From Desulfococcaceae bacterium (GTDB lineage: Bacteria > Desulfobacterota > Desulfobacteria > Desulfobacterales > Desulfosalsimonadaceae), in the NCBI GenBank assembly GCA_030145385.1, contig JAQYVU010000035.1, positions 1 to 42,330 on the forward strand: 42,330 nt of DNA, read 5' to 3'. Below are positions 1 to 7,863 of the stretch, one piece after another; within the stretch, counting starts at the first letter, position 1, and each line of letters begins with the position of its first letter. The position numbers and the translations under genes were made by a program. The notes beneath the pieces were generated by a model. It had not been told where the DNA came from. It was given only the letters and a program-made list of their open reading frames with translations, and made no database searches.

Positions 1-563
1 GCAACATATTTAAAAGGCTTGATGAATGTTGCGGGCCTGACACCCTGATTGCCAGCAATACCTCAGCTATTCCCATCACTGAGCTGGCAGCGGCAACCGC
101 CCGGCCGGAAAAAATCATGGGCCTTCATTTTTTCAGCCCGGTGCCCATGATGATGGCGGTTGAAGTGATCAAAGGGACACTGACAACAGAGAAGACAGCC
201 CAAACCGGCAAAAAATTTGTGGAACAGATCGGCAAAACCCCGATCATGGTCAACCGGGATGTGGCCGGTTTTGTGATCAACCGGATCAATCTGCCGTCTT
301 CCATGGAGGCCATGCGCCTGGTTGAAGAGGGGGTTGCGAGCGTCGAAGATATTGACAAAGGCTTGAAGCTGGCTTCCGGGCGTAAAATGGGAATCTTTGA
401 AACCGGCGATATGGTGGGACTGGATGTTACCTATGGCGCACTCATGGCAATGTATAAAGAAACCGGAGATCCCCGCTGGTATCCCCCGCTTTTGCTGCGA
501 CGAAAAGTCAAAGCCGGTCATCTGGGCCGAAAAACCGGCAAAGGCTGGTATGATTATGACTAA
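1..563 (+). CDS. 3-hydroxyacyl-CoA dehydrogenase, 5'-truncated by the window edge
   Basis: The reading frame is open from base 3 to the TAA at 561-563. It reads the second half of the NAD-binding domain and the C-terminal helical domain of the 3-hydroxybutyryl-CoA dehydrogenase (Hbd/PaaH) family. Visible family motifs are SNTSAIPIT, the catalytic-His segment GLHFFSPVPMM, the NRDVAGFVINRI helix and the terminal GRKTGKGWYDYD. The family oxidises (3S)-hydroxyacyl-CoA to 3-oxoacyl-CoA with NAD in the cytosol. About 100 N-terminal residues, including the Rossmann glycine motif, lie outside the window. The next gene starts inside its last codons, so the two are probably translationally coupled. The substrate chain length cannot be told from the sequence. 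Confidence 0.9.
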   Translation, partial: NIFKRLDECCGPDTLIASNTSAIPITELAAATARPEKIMGLHFFSPVPMMMAVEVIKGTLTTEKTAQTGKKFVEQIGKTPIMVNRDVAGFVINRINLPSSMEAMRLVEEGVASVEDIDKGLKLASGRKMGIFETGDMVGLDVTYGALMAMYKETGDPRWYPPLLLRRKVKAGHLGRKTGKGWYDYD

Positions 564-2340
564 TTTCAAAGTCAGCTTAAAAGATATCCTGTTTATTTTA
601 AACGACCAGCTCGACTACGGATCGCTGTGCGCCCTTCCCCGCTACAAGGGGCTTAACGCGAAAGCACTCGACATGACGGTCAATGAAGCAGCCGTATTCG
701 CAAAAAAAATTGTCGACCCCTTACAGGCAATCGGTGAATCCCAAGGTGTAACATTAAAAAACGGAAACGTTTCCTGTGCTGATGAATTTATAGACGCCTT
801 TCGCCGATATGCTGATAACGGGTGGATTGCCGCTGCCCGGGATCCTGAATACGGTGGACAGGGATTTCCGCACATGATGCGGATTGTTGTCAATGACCTG
901 ATGTACGGGGCCTGTCAGTCCTTTAATATGGCCCCGAGCCTGACCCACGGAGCCGCACATTTGATTGAAACGTTTGCATCCGGTGAGTTGAAAAAAAAGT
1001 TTGTCCCCCAATGTTACAATGGCAACTGGACCGGCACCATGTGCCTGACCGAAGCCGATGCCGGTTCCAATCTGGCCGGTATCCGGACAACGGCATTTCC
1101 GGACGGCGATCAATTTAAAATAAAAGGGACCAAGACCTTTATTTCCTGGGGGGACCACGACCTGGCGGAAAACATTATCCACCTGGTGCTGGCCCGAATT
1201 GACGGTGCGCCGGCCGGTGTTAAAGGAATTTCCCTGTTAATTGTTCCAAAAATAAGGGTCCATGATGACGGCACTCTGGGGTCTGGCAATGATGTGCGAT
1301 GCATCAGCATTGAAAAAAAACTCGGCCTGCATGCATCGCCCACCTGTACCCTGGAGTTTGGATCAAAAGACAATTGTATCGGATACCTTTGCGGAAAAAA
1401 AAACATGGGCCTGGCTCACATGTTCCAGATGATGAATTCCGCACGGATTAACACCGGGGTCAGTGGCATGAGCATTGCGAGCACAGCTTATTTAAATGCC
1501 CTGGCATATACCAAAAACCGGAGTCAGGGTAAGGATATTTGCGGCAGAACCAAAGAAGACGTTCCGATTATCAACCATCCGGACATCCGGCGGATGCTGC
1601 TGTGGATGAAGGCGTCCGTGGACGGCATGCGGTCCATGATTTACACCGGGGCGTTCTGGTCGGACCTGGCCTATGAACTGGAAGATGGGGATGAAAAAAA
1701 TCACTATAAACACCTGGTTGATTTCATCACCCCGATCATCAAAGCCTTTTGTTCGGACACCGGGTTCAGAGTCTGTGAAACCGCCATCCAGTGCCTGGGG
1801 GGTTATGGATACTGCAAAGATTTTCCTTTAGAGCAATATTTGAGGGATGTGAAAATCATGTCTCTTTATGAAGGGACCAACGGCATCCAGTCCATTGATC
1901 TGATGGGAAGAAAAATGACCATTGCCGGCGGCGCGCCGTTTCGGGCGTTTACGCAGGAAATTGTAACATTTTGCCAAAAGAACAAAACCCACCCGGCACT
2001 GGGAAAAAATATTAAAAGCCTGGAAAACGCCTTCAACGAGGTCTTCCGGACCGTTCTTGAAATAAACGAACTGAAGAAAACGGATCCTGTTCACTGGGGG
2101 GCAAACACTTATCCGGCACTGCTTTGTTTCGGTGAACTGATCATGGTCTGGCGGCTGCTGGATATGGCAATCATCAGCCAACGTCTTTCTGACCAGACAC
2201 GAACAAACAATTTTTACATTGGCAAAATTTTACAAGCCACCTGGTATACGGACATCACCTTACCGCACACAATAACGAAAATCCGCTCATGTCTCCGGAA
2301 AGGACGGGAGATAGCGGAGATGCCGGAAGGTGCGTTTTAG
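556..2340 (+). CDS. Long acyl-CoA dehydrogenase (DmdC/FadE-like, 594 aa)
   Basis: This FAD-dependent dehydrogenase would oxidise an acyl-CoA to the 2-enoyl-CoA and pass electrons to ETF. The order is N-terminal helical domain, beta domain (CLTEADAGSNLAG, GTKTFISWGDHD) and C-terminal helical domain with CLGGYGYCKDFPLEQ and LYEGTNGIQ. The Glu of the latter, near residue 439, fits the catalytic base of this subfamily. The extra roughly 150 C-terminal residues are typical of the 3-methylmercaptopropionyl-CoA dehydrogenase/FadE type, not the usual 380-aa enzymes. ATG 556 was chosen because it gives the family-like start MTNFKVSLKD and overlaps the upstream stop by 8 bp. ATG 550 is also possible, and an upstream in-frame extension to 397 would lie inside the previous gene. 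Specificity is not visible. Confidence 0.9.
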   Translation: MTNFKVSLKDILFILNDQLDYGSLCALPRYKGLNAKALDMTVNEAAVFAKKIVDPLQAIGESQGVTLKNGNVSCADEFIDAFRRYADNGWIAAARDPEYGGQGFPHMMRIVVNDLMYGACQSFNMAPSLTHGAAHLIETFASGELKKKFVPQCYNGNWTGTMCLTEADAGSNLAGIRTTAFPDGDQFKIKGTKTFISWGDHDLAENIIHLVLARIDGAPAGVKGISLLIVPKIRVHDDGTLGSGNDVRCISIEKKLGLHASPTCTLEFGSKDNCIGYLCGKKNMGLAHMFQMMNSARINTGVSGMSIASTAYLNALAYTKNRSQGKDICGRTKEDVPIINHPDIRRMLLWMKASVDGMRSMIYTGAFWSDLAYELEDGDEKNHYKHLVDFITPIIKAFCSDTGFRVCETAIQCLGGYGYCKDFPLEQYLRDVKIMSLYEGTNGIQSIDLMGRKMTIAGGAPFRAFTQEIVTFCQKNKTHPALGKNIKSLENAFNEVFRTVLEINELKKTDPVHWGANTYPALLCFGELIMVWRLLDMAIISQRLSDQTRTNNFYIGKILQATWYTDITLPHTITKIRSCLRKGREIAEMPEGAF

Positions 2341-2356
2341 TAAACTATAGATTGAT

Positions 2357-2445
<89 letters not shown>

Positions 2446-2522
2446 TGAAACCTTTAAAACAGGAATCCTTCACAAATTTATATTTAATTCCAATTCTTTG
2501 GAAAAACAAGGGACAATAAACG

Positions 2523-3707
2523 ATGCAAATCAATGAAGTCGTTTTAGTCGATGCGGTCCGAACCGCTTTTGGCCGGGCCGGTGAAAAAGGAATTTTCTGG
2601 AAAACCCGGGCCGAAGATCTGGCCGTGCCGTTGCTCAAGGCTTTGATTGAAAGAAACCCGCAGGTCTCTCCAAATATAATCGAAGACAGCATCTGGGGCG
2701 TCACCAACCAGGTAAAAGAACAGGCCGGCACGCTTGGCCGAATGGTGACCATGCTGGCGGACTGGGGATGGGAAATCCCTGGGTGCTCCATTGACCGGAT
2801 GTGCGCCAGCGGCCTGACCGCCATCGGATTTGCCGCCACCACCATTGCCTCGGGAATGGCCGACTGCCTGATTGCCGGCGGTGTGGAGCATTTAGGCCAC
2901 GTTCCCATGGGGTTTATGCGGGAACATCACCCCCGGGCCGAAGAAGTCATGGGCGGGGCATCCGCCCTGGTGATGGGGCAAACCGCGGAAAACATTCACG
3001 ACCGGTTCCCGGAATTTACCCGTGAAATGGCAGACGCCTATGCAGCAGAGTCCCAGAAAAAAGCAGAACACGCCATGACATCCGGCAGAATGAAACACAT
3101 GATCATCCCCATTGAAACAGAACTGGCTGACGGTACCCGCATTATTGCCGATACGGATCAACACCCGCGTCCCGGGACAACCGTTGAGAAACTGGCGACA
3201 TTAAAACCGGTGTTTCAGGAAAACGGCCGGGTGACTGCCGGAAACGCTTCCGGATTAAACGACGGTGCTTGCGCAATGATGATGATGAGCCGCACCAAAG
3301 CCGACGAACTGGGTTTAACGCCGAAGATGCGGTGGGTGGCCTCAGCCGTGGCAGGCGTGGATCCCAAAATCATGGGAACCGCACCCGTACCGTCAACAGA
3401 AAAAGTGCTGAAAATGACCGGCCTGACCATGAATGATATGGATATTGTTGAAATCAACGAAGCGTTTGCGGTTCAGGTTTTGTATTTTCTGGACCGGTTC
3501 GGCTTGGCGTGGAATGATCCGCGAGTCAACATCTGGGGCGGTGCACTGGCATACGGACACCCCCTGGCCGCATCCGGGCCGCGGCTGGTGGCATTTTTAA
3601 ACGGGCTGTTTGAGGAGAACCCCTCGGCCAGATACGGTCTGACGACTATGTGCGTGGGGCGGGGGCAGGGAGTATCAACCATCTGGGAAAACCTCATGGC
3701 TTCGTAA
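2523..3707 (+). CDS. Thiolase (acetyl-CoA C-acyltransferase)
   Basis: A 394-aa thiolase that cleaves 3-oxoacyl-CoA with CoA, the last step of a beta-oxidation turn (or the reverse condensation). The nucleophilic Cys is residue 94 in RMCASGLTA. The other active-site signatures follow in order: NEAFA, GHPLAASG with His 346, and CVGRGQG with Cys 377. Length and motif spacing are standard for the family. The Met-Cys-Ala-Ser sequence around the nucleophile differs slightly from the common Q/V-C-x-S-G form. A weak AAGGGA precedes ATG 2523. Its position between two acyl-CoA dehydrogenases and beside a hydroxyacyl-CoA dehydrogenase supports a catabolic role. Its stop lies inside the long palindrome 3696-3816. 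Confidence 0.92.
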   Translation: MQINEVVLVDAVRTAFGRAGEKGIFWKTRAEDLAVPLLKALIERNPQVSPNIIEDSIWGVTNQVKEQAGTLGRMVTMLADWGWEIPGCSIDRMCASGLTAIGFAATTIASGMADCLIAGGVEHLGHVPMGFMREHHPRAEEVMGGASALVMGQTAENIHDRFPEFTREMADAYAAESQKKAEHAMTSGRMKHMIIPIETELADGTRIIADTDQHPRPGTTVEKLATLKPVFQENGRVTAGNASGLNDGACAMMMMSRTKADELGLTPKMRWVASAVAGVDPKIMGTAPVPSTEKVLKMTGLTMNDMDIVEINEAFAVQVLYFLDRFGLAWNDPRVNIWGGALAYGHPLAASGPRLVAFLNGLFEENPSARYGLTTMCVGRGQGVSTIWENLMAS

Positions 3708-3816
3708 AAAGCCCAACTGCTGTGTTGCACTGCATTCTTCGTCACTGCGGAGTAGCAAGCTACACCTCATTCCTCAGAATTTGTGCGCCTTGCATTTGAA
3801 CTTTTTTCTTTGCCAT
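3696..3816. repeat. Long CAAGGC palindrome, copy 1
   Basis: Imperfect inverted repeat centred on GTAGC-AAGCTAC near 3751-3762. The outer arms ATGGCTTCGTAAAAAG (left) and CTTTTTTCTTTGCCAT (right) pair. On the minus strand the right arm holds CAAGGCGC (3786-3793), and the left arm holds GCAACACAGC (3719-3728). The left arm includes the last codons and the stop of the thiolase gene. One of nine such elements in the window. Confidence 0.75.
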
Positions 3817-3876
3817 GAAAGTAACTATAATAAATTGTAAAAATACTTATGAAATATTTAACTGGAGAGGAAAGCC

Positions 3877-4644
3877 ATGTTTGAGTTAACCGGAAAAGTG
3901 GCGGTGGTGACCGGCGGAGCGAGAGGCATCGGCAAAGGAATCTGTGGAATGCTGACAAAACAGGGCGCCAAGGTGGTGATTGCAGACCTGCTGATCGACG
4001 AAGCCGTGGCAACAGCTGCGGAAATCGAGACTTTCGGGGGAAAGGCAATTGCTGTGAAAACGGACATTACCGACCTTGCGTCTGTCCAGGCCATGGTTGA
4101 CGCGGTAAAGAAAAAATTCGGCCCCGTGGATATCCTGGTGAACAATGCCGGGTGGGACCGGATGAAGCCGTTTATCAAAACCACCCCGAATTTCTGGAAC
4201 AAGGTGATTGATATTAATTATAAGGGTGTGCTGAACACTACTTACGCGGTAGCCAATGATATGATTGAACGCAGCAGCGGCAAGATTATCAATATCGCGT
4301 CTGACGCAGCCCGGGTGGGCAGTATGGGTGAATCAGTATATGCCGGCACCAAAGGCGCGGTCATCTCATTTTCCAAAACCATGGCCCGGGAATTTGCCCG
4401 CAACAAAATCAATGTGAACGTGATCTGTCCGGGGCCGACCCCTACCCCGCTTTTAGATGATATGAAAGCCGAAGATGCGTTTGCAGACAAAGTCCTTTCC
4501 GGCATGGACAAGATTATTCCCTTAAAACGAATGGGAACGGCTGACCATATTGCTGCTGCAGCGGTCTTTTTTGCCTCGGAAGAAGCGAATTTTATTACCG
4601 GTCAGGTTTTAAGCGTCAGCGGGGGGCTCACCATGGTCGATTAA
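3877..4644 (+). CDS. SDR-family dehydrogenase, BadH-like
   Basis: A 255-aa short-chain dehydrogenase. The cofactor motif TGGARGIG is near residues 12-19 and NNAGW near 90. The catalytic triad is Ser 142, Tyr 155 and Lys 159 (YAGTK), and the C-terminus is TGQVLSVSGGLTMVD. The stretches NNAGWD..KPF, NIASDAARVGS and CPGPT match my memory of 2-hydroxycyclohexanecarboxyl-CoA dehydrogenase (BadH) of Rhodopseudomonas. That enzyme makes 2-oxocyclohexanecarboxyl-CoA with NAD before ring opening. A strong GAGAGGAAA precedes the ATG, so the start is secure. Together with the flanking acyl-CoA dehydrogenases it suggests an alicyclic acid route. A generic 3-hydroxyacyl-CoA dehydrogenase role is the alternative. 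Confidence 0.88.
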   Translation: MFELTGKVAVVTGGARGIGKGICGMLTKQGAKVVIADLLIDEAVATAAEIETFGGKAIAVKTDITDLASVQAMVDAVKKKFGPVDILVNNAGWDRMKPFIKTTPNFWNKVIDINYKGVLNTTYAVANDMIERSSGKIINIASDAARVGSMGESVYAGTKGAVISFSKTMAREFARNKINVNVICPGPTPTPLLDDMKAEDAFADKVLSGMDKIIPLKRMGTADHIAAAAVFFASEEANFITGQVLSVSGGLTMVD

Positions 4645-4691
4645 ACCCGAATTCTTCATGAACAGTTAAAACTGTTCACCCTTCGGGCCGG

Positions 4692-4780
4692 CCTGAATCG
4701 TCTCCTGGCTGCGTTATCCGGGAATCACTGTAGCCGAACTACAGCTTCTTCCCGGATGCCTTGCCAGAAAACGATTCAGG
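4692..4780. repeat. Long CAAGGC palindrome, copy 2
   Basis: Two arms of about 42 bp (4692-4733 and 4739-4780) pair around CTGTAG-CCGAA-CTACAG. The outer ends CCTGAATCG and CGATTCAGG are perfect. The right arm carries GGCAAGGC on the minus strand (4757-4764), opposite AACGCAGCC in the left arm. It lies 48 bp after the SDR stop and about 100 bp before the next palindrome. Confidence 0.75.
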
Positions 4781-4879
4781 CTCGGTGAAAAATACGGGTC
4801 ACTTTTCTGAACAACAATCAAATATTAAGAGGCTCCTTTTTTATATAACATCGAAAATATATTTACCAAAACATTTGTG

Positions 4880-5000
4880 GCAACGAAAAAAGCCTCAAGT
4901 TCAAGGCGTGCAAGTTCTTCATCCATGAGGCGTACTTTTTGTACGTTGAATGGATGAAGGACGAAGCGCAACGAAGAAATTGAGTTTTTTGCGTTGTCAT
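4880..5000. repeat. Long CAAGGC palindrome, copy 3, in the leader of the next gene
   Basis: The arms pair over about 55 bp around a TTTTT loop (4936-4940). The stem top is GCGTAC/GTACG and the outer stem is CAACGAAAAAAGCCTCAA against TTGAGTTTTTTGCGTTG. CAAGGCGT (4902-4909, plus) faces GCGCAACGAAG. It ends three bases before the GGAGG ribosome binding site (5004-5008) of the following gene, so the folded RNA would sit directly against the translation start. Several other copies lie at gene ends instead. Confidence 0.8.
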
Positions 5001-5013
5001 ATCGGAGGCTATT

Positions 5014-6177
5014 ATGGATTTTAAACTATCCAAAGAACATCAAATGCTGCAAAAAGCGGTCCGGGAATTTGCCGTTAAACAAATCGCACCCCATGCGGCC
5101 CAGTGGGACGCGGACCATTATTTCCCCTATGATGAAGTGATCAAACCCATGGGAGAACTGGGTTTTTTCGGCATGTGCATTCCGGAAGAATATGGCGGGG
5201 AAGACATGGACTGGCTGTCGGCGGTCATCATCACCGAAGAAATCGCCAAAGTATCCAGCTCGCTGCGGGTTCAGGTCAACATGCAGTGCATCGGCTCAGC
5301 CTACACCATTTACCGGTACGGCAGTGAAGATCTTCGCAAAAAATACATTGAGAAACTGGTTCGTGCTGAATACCTGGGCGGTTTTGCCATTACCGAGCCG
5401 GATGCCGGATCAGACGTCATGTCCATCGCTTCTGAAGCCGAAGACTGCGGCGACCACTGGCGGCTCAACGGCTCCAAAACCTGGATATCCAATGCCGATA
5501 TTGCCGACGTGCTTATTTATTATGCTTACACGGACAAAGAAAAAGGGTCAAAGGGCCTGTCCGCCTTTGTTATCGAGCCCAAAAATTTTAATGGCATCAA
5601 AACATCCCGGCTGGATAAAATGGGGTCCCATTCCTCTCCTACCGGCGAACTGTTTCTGGACAATACCCGGGTCCCCAAGGAAAATATCCTGGGCAATCCC
5701 GGCGACGGGGCCAGGATCGTGTTTTCATCATTAAACCAGACCCGGATTTCTGCGGCCGCCGGAGCCGTCGGGGTGGCCCAGGCATTGCTGGACGCATCCG
5801 TTAAATACTGCAATGAGCGCAAACAATTCGGAAAATCTATCGGCAGTTTTCAGATGAACCAGGACCTGATTGCGCAAATGGCGACAGAGATTGAGGCGTC
5901 CCGCTTGCTGGTCTACAAGGCAGCCTGGGAAAAGGACCAGGGGAATCTGAACAACGGCCTGGACGTGGCCCAGGCAAAGTATTTTGCCGGGGAAACCGCC
6001 ACACGGTCCGCCAATTACGCCATGCGGATTTTAGGGGCTTACGGATATTCCGAAGAATACCCGGTGGCCCGGTTTTACCGCGACACTCCCACCTACACCA
6101 TTGTGGAAGGGTCATCCAACATCTGCAAAATGATCATTGCCATGGATAAGTTAGGAATCAAAAAAGCTAACCGATAG
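5014..6177 (+). CDS. Acyl-CoA dehydrogenase, glutaryl-CoA / cyclohexenecarbonyl-CoA dehydrogenase type
   Basis: A 387-aa acyl-CoA dehydrogenase with GGFAITEPDAGSDV, NGSKTWISNAD, GSHSSPTGELF, ERKQFGKSIG, GAYGYSEEYPVARFYRD and VEGSSNI, whose Glu (about 365) is the expected base. Over nearly its full length it resembles, from memory, the non-decarboxylating glutaryl-CoA dehydrogenase of Desulfococcus multivorans. It also resembles the cyclohexane/cyclohexene-carboxyl-CoA dehydrogenases of Syntrophus. An Arg in LRVQ (residue 85) is at the place where that group binds the distal carboxylate. Electrons would go to ETF. GGAGG at 5004-5008 fixes the start. The BadH-like neighbour favours a ring or dicarboxylate substrate, but the exact substrate and whether it decarboxylates are not decidable by eye. 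Confidence 0.9.
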   Translation: MDFKLSKEHQMLQKAVREFAVKQIAPHAAQWDADHYFPYDEVIKPMGELGFFGMCIPEEYGGEDMDWLSAVIITEEIAKVSSSLRVQVNMQCIGSAYTIYRYGSEDLRKKYIEKLVRAEYLGGFAITEPDAGSDVMSIASEAEDCGDHWRLNGSKTWISNADIADVLIYYAYTDKEKGSKGLSAFVIEPKNFNGIKTSRLDKMGSHSSPTGELFLDNTRVPKENILGNPGDGARIVFSSLNQTRISAAAGAVGVAQALLDASVKYCNERKQFGKSIGSFQMNQDLIAQMATEIEASRLLVYKAAWEKDQGNLNNGLDVAQAKYFAGETATRSANYAMRILGAYGYSEEYPVARFYRDTPTYTIVEGSSNICKMIIAMDKLGIKKANR

Positions 6178-6334
6178 GGACGTGGGAAAAAACAATTGCC
6201 CCAGATGGCGAAGGATTTTGGTTCGTATTCAAGGCGCGATGAAGCGTGCATATCGGGATATGTGAGCTTTGTCGCAACAAAGAATCCGGACCAAAAGACA
6301 TGTAAGATGGGATAATTATTTTTTTCCACGTCCC
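6177..6334. repeat. Long CAAGGC palindrome, copy 4 (largest, 158 bp)
   Basis: It begins on the last base of the upstream stop codon. The outer arms GGGACGTGGGAAAAAA and TTTTTTTCCACGTCCC pair almost perfectly, followed by ATTTTGGTTCGTATTC against GAATCCGGACCAAAAG. The core holds CAAGGCGC (6222-6229, plus) facing TCGCAACAAAG. The A/T tracts on both sides would allow it to act as a terminator in either direction. Confidence 0.8.
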
Positions 6335-6679
6335 TTAAAAGCCTGTTGGCTTCATAAAAACCCAAATCCCGGATTCTATTAAACCGAGGACAATATTAAA
6401 TAGTCTACGATCGGTTACGAACCCAAAACAGTGGGCTGGATTTTCCTGTTTTTTGGAAATGGCAAAAAATCGAGATGAGTGAAAATATTATGAGATATCT
6501 TGTGTCTATATAATTTTTTCTTTCAGATAATTATCGAAACAGAATGCCTATTACAAGTGGAGGGCGGATTACTCAAAAAAAAAATATAAAATATTTAAAA
6601 ATACCAGTCCGCTATGAAGCCGCAGGTAATAGCTTGTCCTTTTCATGCTGTTGTTGGGGCTTGAAATAGAAATACCCTC
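6335..6679. other. Non-coding stretch
   Basis: AT-rich, with no convincing reading frame, RNA gene or repeat family member. It separates the catabolic cluster from the toxin-antitoxin promoter. Confidence 0.5.
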
Positions 6680-6717
6680 TTGACACTTTCTATTTCATAT
6701 GTACAATAAATTGTACA
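6680..6717 (+). promoter_or_regulatory. yefM-yoeB promoter with overlapping palindromic operator
   Basis: TTGACA at 6680-6685 and TACAAT at 6702-6707 are separated by 16 bp. The perfect palindrome TGTACAATAAATTGTACA (6700-6717; 8-bp arms, 2-bp spacer) covers the -10 element and runs into the ribosome binding site AGGAGG (6717-6722). Known YefM-YoeB operators use TGTACA core motifs, so this is a natural autoregulatory site for the antitoxin or the complex. The sequence is seen directly; the regulatory role is inferred from the family. Confidence 0.8.
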
Positions 6718-6728
6718 GGAGGTGTCAA

Positions 6729-6980
6729 ATGAAAGCCATCACATATACAGCAGCAAGACAAAATCTTGCAAAAACAATGGACAAAGTCTGTAATGACCGT
6801 TCCCCGGTGATTGTAACACGTAAATCGTCAAACTCTGTGGTCATCATGTCATTGGAAGACTTTGAAGCCCTTGAAGAAACGGCATATCTCTTACGTTCAC
6901 CAAAAAATACAAGACGATTGATCGAATCGATTGCCCAACTTGAAAACGGAAAAGGGGCTGAAAAGGAACTTATAGAGTGA
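6729..6980 (+). CDS. yefM: YefM-family antitoxin
   Basis: An 83-aa Phd/YefM antitoxin, the same length as E. coli YefM. The N-terminal part (KAITYTAARQNLAKTMDKV, PVIVTRKSSNSVVIMS) is the DNA-binding/dimer fold. The charged C-terminal tail (EDFEALEETAYLL onward) is the segment that wraps the toxin. The start at 6729 follows AGGAGG by 6 bp. An in-frame ATG at 6699 is upstream of that site and inside the operator, so it is rejected. The gene overlaps yoeB by 4 bp (GTGA). Repression through the TGTACA palindrome is expected. Confidence 0.93.
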   Translation: MKAITYTAARQNLAKTMDKVCNDRSPVIVTRKSSNSVVIMSLEDFEALEETAYLLRSPKNTRRLIESIAQLENGKGAEKELIE

Positions 6981-7231
6981 AGCTCATTTTTTCTGACCAC
7001 GCTTGGGATGATTATCTTTATTGGCAAAAAACGGATAAAAAAATTCTCCGGCGTATCAACAATCTCATTAAAGATACCAAGCGAACCCCCTTCGATGGTT
7101 TAGGCAAACCTGAACCCCTAAAACATGCCCTTTCAGGATACTGGTCCAGGAGAATAACAGACGAACATAGATTTGTTTATAAGGTAAATGAAAATGCTAT
7201 CCTAATTGCCCAATTGCGTTACCACTACTGA
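6977..7231 (+). CDS. yoeB: YoeB-family ribosome-dependent mRNA endonuclease toxin
   Basis: An 84-aa RelE/ParE-fold toxin starting at GTG 6977, inside the last codon of the antitoxin. The catalytic residues of E. coli YoeB are at identical positions: Glu 46 (PEPLKH), Arg 65 (DEHRFVYKV) and His 83 (RYHY). The toxin should therefore be active. YoeB cleaves mRNA in the ribosomal A site when YefM is degraded. It is followed by a terminator hairpin shared with the convergent gene. Confidence 0.94.
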   Translation: MKLIFSDHAWDDYLYWQKTDKKILRRINNLIKDTKRTPFDGLGKPEPLKHALSGYWSRRITDEHRFVYKVNENAILIAQLRYHY

Positions 7232-7363
7232 TCCACCTCTATAGCCCCAACATTAATTATTCAGCAAACCGGCTTCTTTTTGTCCAGAAATCTTGAATCA
7301 ATTAAACTCATCTCCAACAAACTCGGCTCGTGAAAAGTTTTTGCCAGAAGGCTGAAAAAAAAT

Positions 7364-7408
7364 AAAAAAGCCGCCCTCATCCTGACAAGACGTGGGCGAC
7401 TTTTTTTA
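7364..7408. terminator. Bidirectional terminator between yoeB and the convergent gene
   Basis: AAAAAGCCGCCC pairs with GGGCGACTTTTTTT with one mismatch across a loop of about 18 nt. A runs on the left and T runs on the right serve both converging genes. Confidence 0.75.
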
Positions 7409-7448
7409 GTTCAAGGGATTCAATTCAATCCTGAAAAAAACAGATATT

Positions 7449-7850
7449 TTACGATGCATTCCCAAGAGAAATAATCAAAGGAATGATATGCAGATCATTT
7501 GAGACTTCAATGGTCTGACCGAGTTTCCAGTCGACACATTTGCCCTGCCCGTTTATTTGTTCATCGATTTTGCCCACCAGTCCCTTTACATTAATAAGGG
7601 GATGTCTTGAAAAAACTTCCGGCAGCCCGTATGTCAGGTTGCACCGGAGGCATTTTCCGGGACGTTGGGTTAAATGAAATTCAAACGTCAGAGTATTACT
7701 TTTGTGTTCTTTAAAAATCAGCCCGATATTGTACGCGCCTTCAGACGAATCACCGTACAGCGCGTCAAAAAACTGATCCGCCATATCTTCCGGAAAAATT
7801 TTACTGATGGTTTCTGAAGAAAAAAGTTTATTTAAACTATCTGTGGTCAT
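7449..7850 (-). CDS. Conserved-looking hypothetical protein (133 aa)
   Basis: I do not recognise a characterised family. The protein has no signal peptide or membrane segment. It contains one close Cys pair, GKCLRCNLTYGLPEVF, which could bind metal or be structural, and a third Cys at GKCVDW. The N-terminus (LFSSETISKIFPEDMADQFFDALYGD) is acidic and amphipathic. AAAGGA precedes the ATG. It follows the DUF2780 gene by 13 bp on the same strand, so the two are probably co-transcribed. Sequence quality (balanced composition, good start, terminator directly after) argues for a real gene. Confidence 0.7.
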   Translation of the reverse strand: MTTDSLNKLFSSETISKIFPEDMADQFFDALYGDSSEGAYNIGLIFKEHKSNTLTFEFHLTQRPGKCLRCNLTYGLPEVFSRHPLINVKGLVGKIDEQINGQGKCVDWKLGQTIEVSNDLHIIPLIISLGNAS

Positions 7851-7863
7851 TTTTTTATTTCCT

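Noticed and set aside
397-555. Longer N-terminus for the first acyl-CoA dehydrogenase
   Set aside because: It would lie entirely inside the coding sequence of the upstream 3-hydroxyacyl-CoA dehydrogenase in another frame, and the family start is at 550/556.
63-569. Minus-strand open frame of 168 codons
   Set aside because: Shadow of the hydroxyacyl-CoA dehydrogenase gene; the plus-strand frame has clear family motifs.
3700-5000. Palindromes as tRNA or small RNA genes
   Set aside because: They lack cloverleaf features and conserved tRNA bases; the conserved parts are two short boxes on opposite arms.
6699-6728. Upstream ATG for yefM (93 aa)
   Set aside because: It precedes the AGGAGG site and lies in the operator; the ATG at 6729 is correctly spaced.
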